Assembly (NCBI GenBank): GCA_016777645.1
Contig: JADHRC010000023.1
Coordinates: 1 to 15,462 of the forward strand
DNA: 15,462 bases
Source: Alphaproteobacteria bacterium
GTDB lineage: Bacteria; Pseudomonadota; Alphaproteobacteria; Puniceispirillales; Marisalimonadaceae
Direction of reading: 5' to 3'
Below the pieces are notes generated by a model, which was given only the letters and a program-made list of their open reading frames with translations, searched no databases and had not been told where the DNA came from. Position 1 is the stretch's first letter, and the number at the start of each line of letters is the position of its first letter. This document shows, in pieces, positions 1 through 6,824 of the stretch. A program made the translations under genes and the position numbers.

Positions 1-440
1 GAAACAGTTTGCCCTTTTATTACAGCATCTGCCTCTACAACCTCTTCAACACATGTTTCAGGCATAATAACCGAAACGGGACTATCATCATACATATTGA
101 TTATTACATTCATTCCATCTTGTAAGAATGCTGATTGTTCTCCAATTAGATTTATATCTATATTTATTTGGTCAAAAGTTTCGTTATTCATGAAAATCAA
201 GTTTTCATCCTCTTTATATAAGAAAACATGAAGAGTTTCCTCCAAAATAACTTTTTCTACATTCTCTGAAGAACGGAATCGCTCATTAAGTTTAGTCCCA
301 TCCTTTAAGTTTTTTAGCTCAATTTGAGCAAACGCACCGCCTTTTCCTGGCTTTACGTGACTTGTTTTTGTTGCAATCCACAAGCCACCTTTATGTTCAA
401 TTACATTACCTGGCTTGATTGTGTTACCATTAACTTTCAA
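1..440 (-). CDS. efp: Elongation factor P (C-terminal part cut by window edge)
   Basis: Translation factor that binds ribosomes stalled on consecutive prolines and promotes peptide bond formation. The 146 visible codons read as a classic EF-P: the N-terminal KOW-like domain has PGNVIEHKGGLW and the HVKPGKGGAFAQ loop. The Lys at residue 33 of that loop corresponds to the residue modified in many EF-Ps (E. coli Lys34). The OB domains follow, with LNERFRSSENVE, QSAFLQDGM and VVEADAVIKGQT. The last C-terminal residues lie beyond position 1. The start is taken as TTG at 440-438 because it aligns with the family start (MK-); an AAGG ribosome site sits 8 nt upstream, inside the last codons of the aldolase gene. 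Only 1 nt separates the aldolase stop (444-442) from this start, so the two genes are almost certainly co-transcribed and probably translationally coupled. No lysine-modifying enzyme is visible in the window. Confidence 0.96.
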   Translation of the reverse strand, partial: MKVNGNTIKPGNVIEHKGGLWIATKTSHVKPGKGGAFAQIELKNLKDGTKLNERFRSSENVEKVILEETLHVFLYKEDENLIFMNNETFDQINIDINLIGEQSAFLQDGMNVIINMYDDSPVSVIMPETCVEEVVEADAVIKGQTV

Positions 441-441
441 A

Positions 442-1368
442 TTACTTACCTTTATATATATTCGTTATTTTGTTTAATAAAGATAAAGCATCATCATATT
501 TTCTCTGAAAAGAATTTCGGCCTATGATAGATCCACTAGCACCGCCCAAGTATAATTCTTTTATTTCATTCAGCAGACTTTCTTCATCTTTTGAAGTTCC
601 TCCAGAAAAAACAACAAGTCTTCTTCCTTGGAAACATGATTGAACAACGTGCCTAATTCTTTCACTTAGTTTCCCAATAGGTATATTTTGTGCTTCATAC
701 ACTTTTTTTGCTTCATCTAATTCAATGTGTGAAGTTGGAGGCTTAACTTTAATTATGTGTGCCCCAACTAATGCTGCCATATGTGCGGCATAAGAAACTA
801 TATCAATAGCAGTTTCTCCATCCTTACTAATATCTCCACCTCTTGGATAACTCCAAACAACCACTGCAAGCCCAGACTCTTTTGCTTCAACCGCTATTTC
901 TTGTATTTCTGATATCATATTGAGTGCATCATCGGATCCTGGATAAATAGTAAATCCTACAGCAGAACAGCCTAATCTTATAGCCTCTCTAACTGAACCA
1001 GTTATGGCTTGGGATGGTGCATTTTTTTCTCGAGAAAGAGAATTAGAGCTATTCATTTTCATTATTAATGGTATTTGTCCTGCAAATGTATCCGCTCCTG
1101 CTTCTAGCATGCCTAGGGGAGCAGCAAATGCAGAGAGACCAGCATCTATGGCTAACTTGAAATGATAGTGCGGGTCATAAGCTATTTCATTTTTTGCAAA
1201 TGATCTTGCTGGTCCATGTTCAAAACCTTGATCAACAGGAAGAATAATTAGCTTACCAGTACCACCTAATCGTCCGGACATTAAAATTCTTGATAAGTTA
1301 GCTTTTACACCTGGATTATCGCTCTCATAATTATCTAATATGTTTTTGACGTTCCTAGTCATTCTCAT
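442..1368 (-). CDS. fbaB: Class I fructose-bisphosphate aldolase (DhnA/FbaB type)
   Basis: Predicted cytoplasmic TIM-barrel enzyme that reversibly cleaves fructose 1,6-bisphosphate into dihydroxyacetone phosphate and glyceraldehyde 3-phosphate through a Schiff base. The 308-residue product has LPVDQGFEHGPARSF near residues 43-57 and AAPLGMLEAGAD near 82-93. IIKVKPP at 205-211 holds the probable Schiff-base lysine (K207, or K209). The phosphate-binding signatures VVFSGGTSK (252-260) and SIIGRNSFQR (280-289) follow. These are the bacterial/archaeal DhnA-type class I features, not the metal-dependent class II ones. The ATG at 1368 has an AAGGTGA ribosome site 7 nt upstream, so it is preferred over the Met two codons further in. 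The gene heads a minus-strand pair with efp and is divergent from the zapA cluster. The exact substrate range of DhnA-family aldolases varies, so fructose bisphosphate is a family-based assignment. Confidence 0.93.
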   Translation of the reverse strand: MRMTRNVKNILDNYESDNPGVKANLSRILMSGRLGGTGKLIILPVDQGFEHGPARSFAKNEIAYDPHYHFKLAIDAGLSAFAAPLGMLEAGADTFAGQIPLIMKMNSSNSLSREKNAPSQAITGSVREAIRLGCSAVGFTIYPGSDDALNMISEIQEIAVEAKESGLAVVVWSYPRGGDISKDGETAIDIVSYAAHMAALVGAHIIKVKPPTSHIELDEAKKVYEAQNIPIGKLSERIRHVVQSCFQGRRLVVFSGGTSKDEESLLNEIKELYLGGASGSIIGRNSFQRKYDDALSLLNKITNIYKGK

Positions 1369-1513
1369 TAATAAATCACCTTTTTAATCAAAATATTCTT
1401 TACTTTAATATAGCTATAAATTTAAATATGTATAATTACAATATAATATCTATTAAAAATTTAAGTCTTATTAAGTTTATTTAATACATATTTTAGTTAT
1501 AAAAAGTAAAAAA
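1369..1513. promoter_or_regulatory. Divergent AT-rich spacer, presumed promoter region
   Basis: This 145-nt spacer lies between the minus-strand aldolase-efp pair and the plus-strand zauP-zapA genes, so it should carry at least one promoter in each direction. It is almost entirely A/T. TATAAT matches occur on the plus strand at 1431-1436 and 1442-1447, but neither has a convincing -35 box at the usual distance, and in such AT-rich DNA matches are expected by chance. The aldolase ribosome site (AAGGTGA) is near the left end. No terminator or operator is evident. The regulatory role is inferred from gene orientation, not from a recognised motif. Confidence 0.45.
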
Positions 1514-1756
1514 ATGGAAATCACACACCAAAATAATTTGAACCTTCAAAAATTAAAAGAGATTCAAATTTCATTCGAAGAAAGTATTAAAATATTAGAG
1601 AGACACGTTGCAGAAAGTATTGCAAACAAAAAAGAGCTTGAAATAATCAAAAAAGATTTACTGGAGGCCAGTAAGAAGTTTCATAAAGCATCTAATTATC
1701 TAAATGATCTTAAGAATTCTATAAACTCAGAAAATAATAAAAATTTTTTTGAATAA
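1514..1756 (+). CDS. zauP: Short coiled-coil protein upstream of zapA, ZauP-like (DUF4164-like)
   Basis: An 80-residue, charged, cysteine-free protein with no signal peptide or membrane segment. From about residue 10 to 70 it shows a continuous heptad-like pattern of Leu/Ile among Lys/Glu (for example ESIKILERHV and IIKKDLLEASKKF), predicting one long coiled coil. It sits 13 nt upstream of zapA in the same direction. In Caulobacter the small coiled-coil protein encoded just upstream of zapA is ZauP, which binds ZapA and helps focus the Z-ring; many alphaproteobacteria carry a DUF4164 gene in this place. Position, size and coiled coil fit that role, but coiled coils are poor evidence of homology, so the name is an inference from synteny. 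The start ATG lacks a clear Shine-Dalgarno (only AAGT and A-runs upstream), unlike its neighbours. Confidence 0.7.
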   Translation: MEITHQNNLNLQKLKEIQISFEESIKILERHVAESIANKKELEIIKKDLLEASKKFHKASNYLNDLKNSINSENNKNFFE

Positions 1757-1769
1757 ATAAGGTGTCTGA

Positions 1770-2090
1770 ATGTCTGAACAAGTAACTGTTAAAATAACAA
1801 TAAATGGTACAGTTTATCCAGTTACATGTATTAAGGGTGAAGAAAACAGGCTTATAGAAGCATCAGATGAAGTTAATAAAGTAATTGAAGGTTTAAGTTC
1901 AGTTTCTGGAATGGTTGGCGAAACTAGACTGCTTGCGATGTCTTCGTTAATTTTAGCAGATAAGTTATTAGATAATAAAATATCTTCAGAAAATGATCTT
2001 AATGCTACTCAAATTACTGAGTTTATTGACTGGTTTAGCAAAACTACTGAAAGAATGAATAAGGTTGCAAAACTTCTTGAAAATAAATAA
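1770..2090 (+). CDS. zapA: Cell division protein ZapA
   Basis: Cytoplasmic FtsZ-binding protein that bundles FtsZ filaments and stabilises the Z-ring. The 106-residue product matches the family size (about 100-130). The N-terminal globular part begins VTVKITINGTVYPVTC, the typical ZapA strand-strand opening, and is followed by a helix with residues such as EENRLIEASDEVNKVI. A long C-terminal helix contains the ETRLLAMSSLILADKL stretch and then a coiled-coil tail used for dimer and tetramer formation. The start ATG is preceded by AAGG 7 nt upstream. It follows the ZauP-like gene by 13 nt and is followed at once by 6S RNA and the 5-FCL gene, the zapA-ssrS-ygfA order conserved across proteobacteria. 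That order supports both the ZapA and the 6S assignments. Confidence 0.93.
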   Translation: MSEQVTVKITINGTVYPVTCIKGEENRLIEASDEVNKVIEGLSSVSGMVGETRLLAMSSLILADKLLDNKISSENDLNATQITEFIDWFSKTTERMNKVAKLLENK

Positions 2091-2250
2091 ATTAAAGCCA
2101 CGAAAGCTGAATGGTTTGTCAGGAACTTTAATCCCTGGGGCCATAAGTATTCCTAGGGAACTGTCACTTCTTTAATCGTGGTTAAAGTATATGGTGCCCA
2201 CCTGTATAACAGGCAACAGAGGATAACTTATCCGACGGCTATTTGGCTTT
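2091..2250 (+). ncRNA. ssrS: 6S RNA (SsrS), regulator of RNA polymerase
   Basis: 6S RNA mimics an open promoter and sequesters housekeeping RNA polymerase holoenzyme in stationary phase. Evidence here is location and structure, not alignment. The 180-nt non-coding gap lies exactly between zapA and 5-FCL, the standard ssrS site. Its ends close with a perfect 7-bp stem (AAAGCCA 2094-2100 with TGGCTTT 2244-2250), then AGCTG 2105-2109 with CGGCT 2236-2240. The interior could form the expected rod with a central bubble. A CCTG-TATAA-CAGG hairpin at 2201-2213 fits the small hairpin on the 3' side of the bubble, and a second strong helix pairs TCCCTGGG (2132-2139) with CCTAGGGA (2152-2159). The segment is visibly more GC-rich than the flanks. 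About 157 nt spans the stem, typical for alphaproteobacteria. The ends are estimates and may be set by processing of a zapA transcript. Confidence 0.87.
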
Positions 2251-2272
2251 CGTACACAAATTAGAAAATTTC

Positions 2273-2884
2273 ATGAAAAAAAGTCTTAGATTAATAGCTA
2301 AAAAAAAAAGGTCAAAAATTGTATTTGACTCCCTTTTTTATGCTAAAATAGAGAAAAATATAAGTTATTGTTTAGATATAATTTTTCAGCTCAATAAAAA
2401 CATAGAAGCTGCTTCTTTATACCATCCATTTAATAATGAAATATCACCTCATATATTTATAAAATATTTTATGAGAAAAAAAATTATTCTTTCTCTGCCA
2501 GTAGTGGAGATGAAATCAAATTTGATGGTTTTTAAGAGCTGGGCGCCTAAAGATAAATTAATCAAAGGGCCACTGGGAAATATGGAACCCGATAAATTAA
2601 AACAAATCATTATACCACAAATTATGATAGTCCCTCTATTAATGTTTGATAAATATTTCTATAGACTAGGGTACGGGGGTGGTTATTATGATAAATCAAT
2701 AAGTAAATTTAAAAAATACTTTAAAAAACAAGAAAAGCCCTTTATTACGATAGGAATCGCACATAGTTCACAACAAACTGATATCATACCTCATGAAAGT
2801 CATGATATGAAATTAGACTTTATTGTTACAGAAAAAGAACTGTTGTCAAAAAAAATATCTCTAGTTAGAAGAAGAAAATCATGA
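2273..2884 (+). CDS. ygfA: 5-formyltetrahydrofolate cyclo-ligase
   Basis: ATP-dependent cytoplasmic enzyme (5-FCL, MTHFS) converting 5-formyl-THF to 5,10-methenyl-THF, returning an inhibitory storage folate to the one-carbon pool. From the ATG at 2273 it is 203 residues (E. coli about 182). The N-terminal KKSLR...KKKRSK matches the basic ATP-binding opening. GPLGNMEPD and the signature RLGYGGGYYDK mark the C-terminal active-site half. An in-frame TTG at 2243 would add 10 residues, but it lies inside the 3' strand of the 6S RNA closing stem, and the extra residues do not belong to the family, so it is rejected. No good Shine-Dalgarno precedes 2273. The gene follows 6S RNA as in most proteobacteria and overlaps the next gene by 4 nt (ATGA). 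A ten-A run (2300-2309) lies early in the frame. Confidence 0.9.
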   Translation: MKKSLRLIAKKKRSKIVFDSLFYAKIEKNISYCLDIIFQLNKNIEAASLYHPFNNEISPHIFIKYFMRKKIILSLPVVEMKSNLMVFKSWAPKDKLIKGPLGNMEPDKLKQIIIPQIMIVPLLMFDKYFYRLGYGGGYYDKSISKFKKYFKKQEKPFITIGIAHSSQQTDIIPHESHDMKLDFIVTEKELLSKKISLVRRRKS

Positions 2885-3687
2885 AAGTTTTATTTGTAGG
2901 TGATATCGTTGGAAGGAATGCTAGGAATTTTGTTCAAAAAAAAATTATAGAACTGAAAGCACAATTAAAGTTAGACGCAATTATTGTTAATGTTGAAAAT
3001 GCTGCAGGTGGTTTTGGAGTTACACCATTAATTTGTGACGATTTTTTTAATGCTGGTGCTGATATTCTTACAACAGGGAATCATATATGGGATAAAAGAG
3101 AAATAATTTCCTATATTTCGAAGAATGATAGATTACTTCGTCCAATGAATATGATTGAGGGCACGCCCGGCGTAGGCATAACATCTATTAAAATTGACGC
3201 TGGAATAATAGGAGTAGCAAACGTCATGACAAATTTGTTTATGTCACGAACGGATCCTGTGTTTAATAAAATACCTGAAATTATAAATAGTTTTAGATTG
3301 AGTGCTAATGTTGATTTTGCTCTCGTTGATGTTCATGGAGAGGCATCGTCAGAAAAAATGGCTATTGGATATGCTCTTGATGGAAATGTATCTGCAGTTG
3401 TAGGAACTCATACTCATGTTCCTACAGCAGATTACCAGATTTTAGAAAAGGGCACCGCATACATTACAGATGTTGGAATGAGTGGAGATTATAACTCTAT
3501 TATAGGCATGAATAAGGAAGATGCTTTAAATAGGTTTATGTTTCCAAATGATAAAAAATCTAAACTTGAAGTATCACTAGGAGAACCAACTCTATGTGGC
3601 GTAATTATCGAAAGTCATACAAATGGTTTGAGTAAATCAATAAAACCTCTTAGATTAGGGGGAAGGCTAGAGCAAACTATTTTATAG
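2881..3687 (+). CDS. ymdB: YmdB-family metallophosphoesterase
   Basis: Predicted cytoplasmic dinuclear-metal phosphodiesterase of the TIGR00282/YmdB family. The Bacillus member hydrolyses 2',3'-cyclic nucleotides and affects RNA turnover and biofilm decisions; the alphaproteobacterial role is not established. The 268 residues carry all expected metal and active-site positions: D8 in VGDIVGR, E39-N40 in NVENAAGG, N67-H68 in TTGNHIWD, H152 in DVHGE, and H177 and H179 in VVGTHTHVPTAD. The conserved TDVGMSGDY follows. The ATG overlaps the 5-FCL stop (ATGA), indicating translational coupling. The gene is followed by yebC after 37 nt. Placement between 5-FCL and yebC-ruvC recurs in alphaproteobacteria. 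No truncation is seen; a nine-A run at 2936-2944 lies near the start. Family assignment is firm, physiological substrate is inferred. Confidence 0.93.
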   Translation: MKVLFVGDIVGRNARNFVQKKIIELKAQLKLDAIIVNVENAAGGFGVTPLICDDFFNAGADILTTGNHIWDKREIISYISKNDRLLRPMNMIEGTPGVGITSIKIDAGIIGVANVMTNLFMSRTDPVFNKIPEIINSFRLSANVDFALVDVHGEASSEKMAIGYALDGNVSAVVGTHTHVPTADYQILEKGTAYITDVGMSGDYNSIIGMNKEDALNRFMFPNDKKSKLEVSLGEPTLCGVIIESHTNGLSKSIKPLRLGGRLEQTIL

Positions 3688-3724
3688 TTGTATTAATTCA
3701 CAAACTATATCTGGAGCAAAAGAA

Positions 3725-4471
3725 ATGGCTGGTCATTCAAAATTTAAAAATATTATGCATAGAAAAGGAGCTCAGGATGCTAAGAGAGCAAAAAAATTTG
3801 CTCGACTAACTAAGGAGTTACAAGTTGCGGCTCGAGATGGAGTCGATCCTTCTAGTAATCCACGATTGAGATCTGCTCTTGCAGCGTGTAGAGCTGTAAA
3901 TATGCCAAAAGATAATATTGAAAGAGTTATTAAAAAAGCTGAATCTGGTGAAAACTCGAACTTAGAAGAAATAAGATATGAAGGTTATGCGCCTGGAGGC
4001 GTAGCTCTAATTGTGGATGCAGTTACTGATAATAGAAATCGGACAGCCGCTGAGGTAAGATCCGCTTTCGCAAAATTTGGAGGAAATTTGGCTGAGACTG
4101 GTTCAGTTTCCTTTATGTTCAGTAATTTAGGTTATATTGTTTTTAAAAACGATGTTAAAAGTGATGAAGAAATTATGGAGATTGCGATTGATGTCGGAGC
4201 TGATGATGTCAATTCTGATGAAAACACTCACGAAATAATTACGTCTATTGCTGAATTTAATAATGTAAGAGAAAAACTTGAGGAACTTTTAGGCCCCCCA
4301 GAACAAGCAGAATTAATTTGGCAACCAGAGAATTATATACAAATTGATGATGAGCAAAAGGCTACATCTATTTTGAAGTTGATTGATACCTTAGATAATT
4401 GCGATGATGTTCAAGGGGTATACGGTAATTTTGAAATCAATCAAGATACTTTAAGTGCAATTGAAGTTTAA
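3725..4471 (+). CDS. yebC: YebC/TACO1-family translation factor (formerly transcriptional regulator)
   Basis: A 248-residue full-length YebC. The opening MAGHSKFKNIMHRKGAQDAKRAKKFARLTKEL is diagnostic, followed by NMPKDNIERVIKKA and RYEGYAPGGVALIVDAVTDNRNRT (read across residues 60-105). Further on are ETGSVSFMF and a C-terminal acidic domain with VDVGADDV-like spacing. Older annotation calls the family a transcriptional regulator, often of ruvC-linked genes. More recent work on bacterial YebC proteins and mitochondrial TACO1 indicates a ribosome-associated factor that relieves stalling at proline-rich sequences. A GGAG ribosome site lies 8 nt before the ATG. The gene stands 14 nt ahead of ruvC, the usual yebC-ruvC arrangement, and is in the same run of genes. 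The precise molecular role in this organism is not shown by the sequence. Confidence 0.96.
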   Translation: MAGHSKFKNIMHRKGAQDAKRAKKFARLTKELQVAARDGVDPSSNPRLRSALAACRAVNMPKDNIERVIKKAESGENSNLEEIRYEGYAPGGVALIVDAVTDNRNRTAAEVRSAFAKFGGNLAETGSVSFMFSNLGYIVFKNDVKSDEEIMEIAIDVGADDVNSDENTHEIITSIAEFNNVREKLEELLGPPEQAELIWQPENYIQIDDEQKATSILKLIDTLDNCDDVQGVYGNFEINQDTLSAIEV

Positions 4472-4485
4472 ACAAGGTTATTATT

Positions 4486-5034
4486 TTGCGTATAATTGGA
4501 TTAGATCCTGGGTTAAGGCATACTGGATGGGGTATAATTGAACTAAAAAACAATAGGTTAATTCATATTGATGACGGAAGGATATCTCCACATCCAAGTT
4601 TATATGATGGTGATAGGCTGCTTATAATAAGAAATGAATTAAAAGAAATAGTTGAAGAGTATGATCCTAATATTTCAGCTATAGAACAAATATTCGTAGG
4701 GTCAGGCATGGGATCTAGTTTGAAGCTTGGAATGGCAAGAGGTATTTCATTTTTAGTTTTAGCTGAGGCAGGTTTAAAAATTAAAGAGTTACCACCAAAA
4801 TTAGTAAAAAAGACTGTTACAGGTTATGGCTCAGCTTCAAAATTACAAATAAAGGAAATGGTTAAAAAATTATTAGGTATTGAGCCACAAAATGAAGATA
4901 GTTCAGACGCCTTAGCTATTGCAATTTCGGCACAACATATTGGTTATAACAATATTACTCCTAATTTGATAAATAAAAAAAGTGGATTAGATTTAGCTAT
5001 TGCAAAAGCTTTATTAAAAGAAAAAAATGTATAA
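4486..5034 (+). CDS. ruvC: Crossover junction endodeoxyribonuclease RuvC
   Basis: Dimeric nuclease that makes paired symmetrical nicks across Holliday junctions, acting with RuvAB. The 182-residue product keeps the four acidic catalytic residues: D7 in GLDPG, E67 in AIEQIF, and D138 and D141 in NEDSSDALAIA. F70 matches the conserved aromatic that follows the catalytic glutamate. The loop after it reads VGSGMGSSLKLGMARG, where many relatives have a Lys-Asn pair before SALKLGQARG, a mild local divergence. The start is TTG at 4486, giving MRIIGLDPG, the family beginning, with AAGG 8 nt upstream; an ATG start is not available at this point. It lies 14 nt after yebC and 31 nt before ruvA in the ruvCAB order common to alphaproteobacteria. 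Confidence 0.96.
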   Translation: MRIIGLDPGLRHTGWGIIELKNNRLIHIDDGRISPHPSLYDGDRLLIIRNELKEIVEEYDPNISAIEQIFVGSGMGSSLKLGMARGISFLVLAEAGLKIKELPPKLVKKTVTGYGSASKLQIKEMVKKLLGIEPQNEDSSDALAIAISAQHIGYNNITPNLINKKSGLDLAIAKALLKEKNV

Positions 5035-5065
5035 TAGTTTATAAACTTTAATAATATGAGTTCAA

Positions 5066-5746
5066 ATGATAGCGTCTTTAACAGGTATTTTAACTTCAAT
5101 TGGTAAATCTGAAATTATTTTAGAAGTTAATGGAGTTGGATATCTTTTAAACGTCTCATCAAAATTATTATCTTCTTTAGGTGAAATTGGATCAAAATTA
5201 TCAGTTTTTACTGATTTACAAATTAAAGATGATAAAATGTTACTGTATGGTTTTGCAACATACGCAGATCAAAATTTTTTTAGATTATTACAGACTGTTC
5301 AAGGTGTTGGGCCTAAGGCAGCTCTTTCAATACTTTCTGCTTTGACCGTTGATGAATTAATTTTAGCCATATCATCTGGAGATAAGGCTATGATATCAAG
5401 AGCGGAGGGTGTGGGTTCCAAAGTCGCAGGAAGGGTGACTGCAGAGTTAGTAGAAAAAGTAACTAGTATGAATTTAATGACAGGAAATAATTTAAATCAA
5501 ATAAGCTCTAAAGAGGTTAATTCTAATAATTTAGAAACTCATTTTTTGACCAAAGACAAAGAGCATACTGAAGTTGTTGAAGACATTATATCTGCTTTAA
5601 TTAATTTAGGTTATACCCGTAGTGAGGTTTTTTCTGTAATTATGGCTATCAAAAAAGATTTCAATCAGAAAAAAATCAATACTGATTTTACAGTTAATTC
5701 TATTATTCCGATTGCTTTGAAAGAGTTGTCAAAGGTGGTAAAGTGA
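5066..5746 (+). CDS. ruvA: Holliday junction branch migration protein RuvA
   Basis: RuvA tetramers bind the four-way junction and load RuvB hexamers for branch migration. The 226-residue product (E. coli 203) has the N-terminal OB domain (residues 1-62: MIASLTGIL, EVNGVGYLL, MLLYGF). Two helix-hairpin-helix motifs follow (VQGVGPKAA at 78-86 and AEGVGSKVAGR at 113-123). A low-complexity Asn/Ser/Lys linker (about 135-168) leads to the RuvB-contacting domain III (169-226, with EDIISALINLGYTRSEV). The linker accounts for the extra length. The ATG at 5066 aligns with the family start; the ribosome site is weak (GAG 5 nt upstream). Its stop TGA overlaps the GTG of ruvB (GTGA), implying coupled translation and balanced production of the two partners. 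Confidence 0.95.
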   Translation: MIASLTGILTSIGKSEIILEVNGVGYLLNVSSKLLSSLGEIGSKLSVFTDLQIKDDKMLLYGFATYADQNFFRLLQTVQGVGPKAALSILSALTVDELILAISSGDKAMISRAEGVGSKVAGRVTAELVEKVTSMNLMTGNNLNQISSKEVNSNNLETHFLTKDKEHTEVVEDIISALINLGYTRSEVFSVIMAIKKDFNQKKINTDFTVNSIIPIALKELSKVVK

Positions 5747-6801
5747 GAGATGAAAACAAAAATATTGATAGATTAATAAACGTTGAGGCTGCTCAGCTAA
5801 TAGAAAACTTTGATTTAAATTTAAGACCAAAGCGATTAAAGGAATTTATTGGTCAACCCCAAGTTCAAAAGAATTTATCCACGTTTATTTCTGCAGCTAG
5901 TGCACGAAATGAAGCTATGGATCATGCATTATTATTTGGCCCTCCAGGATTAGGCAAAACAACTCTTGCTCAAATTATTTCCAATGAACTTGGTGTTGGT
6001 TTCAGATCTACTTCTGGCCCAATTATAAATAAAGCTGGAGATTTGGCGGCTTTGTTGACTAATCTACAACCTAAAGACGTTTTGTTTATAGATGAGATTC
6101 ATCGTCTTGCTCCTAATATTGAAGAAATTTTATATCCAGCTATGGAAGACCTTCAGTTAGACCTTATCATTGGAGAAGGACCGTCGGCCAGAACAATTAA
6201 GATTGACCTGCCTCCTTTTACACTTGTAGGAGCTACCACTAGATCTGGATTGTTAACAACACCACTTAGAGATAGATTTGGCATTCAAATTAGAATGGAG
6301 TATTATAACCCTTCTGATTTAATAAAAATTTTACTTAAATTAGCGGAAAAGCTCAATGTTAACCTTGATCAAGGTGGTGCTCATGAAATTGCAAAACGTT
6401 CTCGAGGCACTCCAAGAGTTGCTGGAAGATTGCTAAGACGTGTGAGAGATATTCTTTCAGTATCTAATTTAAAAGTTATTGATAGCAAATTTGCTGATAA
6501 AGCTTTATCTCAGTTGGATGTAGATAATTCTGGTTTAGATGCAGTTGATAGAAAGTATTTGAATGTAATTATAGAAAAGTATCAAGGCGGCCCAGTAGGA
6601 CTTGATACATTATCAGCTATTTTATCTGAACAAAAGGATATGATAGAAGAAGTCATAGAACCATATTTACTTCAACGTGGTTTAATTCAAAGATCTTCAA
6701 GAGGTAGATTTGTTTCAGCTTCTGGTTGGAGACATTTAGGCTTGACCCCTCCTCAAAATGCTGAAGAGCAATCTGACATGATGGATGACTCAAAAAACTA
6801 A
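5743..6801 (+). CDS. ruvB: Holliday junction DNA helicase RuvB
   Basis: AAA+ hexameric motor that pumps DNA through the RuvA-bound junction. The 352-residue product is full length. Visible are LRPKRLKEFIGQPQVQKNL (27-45), Walker A GPPGLGKTT (66-74), the FRSTSGP stretch (87-93), and Walker B with DEIHRL (117-122). Sensor 1 (VGATTRSG), the arginine-finger region LRDRFG (175-180), the sensor 2 region GTPRVAGRLLRRVRD (222-236) and a winged-helix C-terminus containing GPVGLDTLSAILSE complete it. The GTG start overlaps the ruvA stop; the GGTGG stretch just upstream may act as ribosome site. A short acidic tail (EEQSDMMDDSKN) follows the winged helix. The gene is followed by ybgC and the tol genes without a recognisable terminator. 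Confidence 0.97.
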   Translation: MRDENKNIDRLINVEAAQLIENFDLNLRPKRLKEFIGQPQVQKNLSTFISAASARNEAMDHALLFGPPGLGKTTLAQIISNELGVGFRSTSGPIINKAGDLAALLTNLQPKDVLFIDEIHRLAPNIEEILYPAMEDLQLDLIIGEGPSARTIKIDLPPFTLVGATTRSGLLTTPLRDRFGIQIRMEYYNPSDLIKILLKLAEKLNVNLDQGGAHEIAKRSRGTPRVAGRLLRRVRDILSVSNLKVIDSKFADKALSQLDVDNSGLDAVDRKYLNVIIEKYQGGPVGLDTLSAILSEQKDMIEEVIEPYLLQRGLIQRSSRGRFVSASGWRHLGLTPPQNAEEQSDMMDDSKN

Positions 6802-6824
6802 AATTCAGGATTTTGTTAAACTTC

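Noticed and set aside
324..527. A 67-codon plus-strand frame over the efp start and aldolase end
   Set aside because: It lies opposite two well-supported genes, is Phe/Tyr/Cys-rich and lacks a ribosome site.
2243..2272. TTG at 2243 as start of 5-FCL
   Set aside because: It lies in the closing stem of 6S RNA and adds residues not seen in the family; ATG 2273 gives the typical KK-LR beginning.
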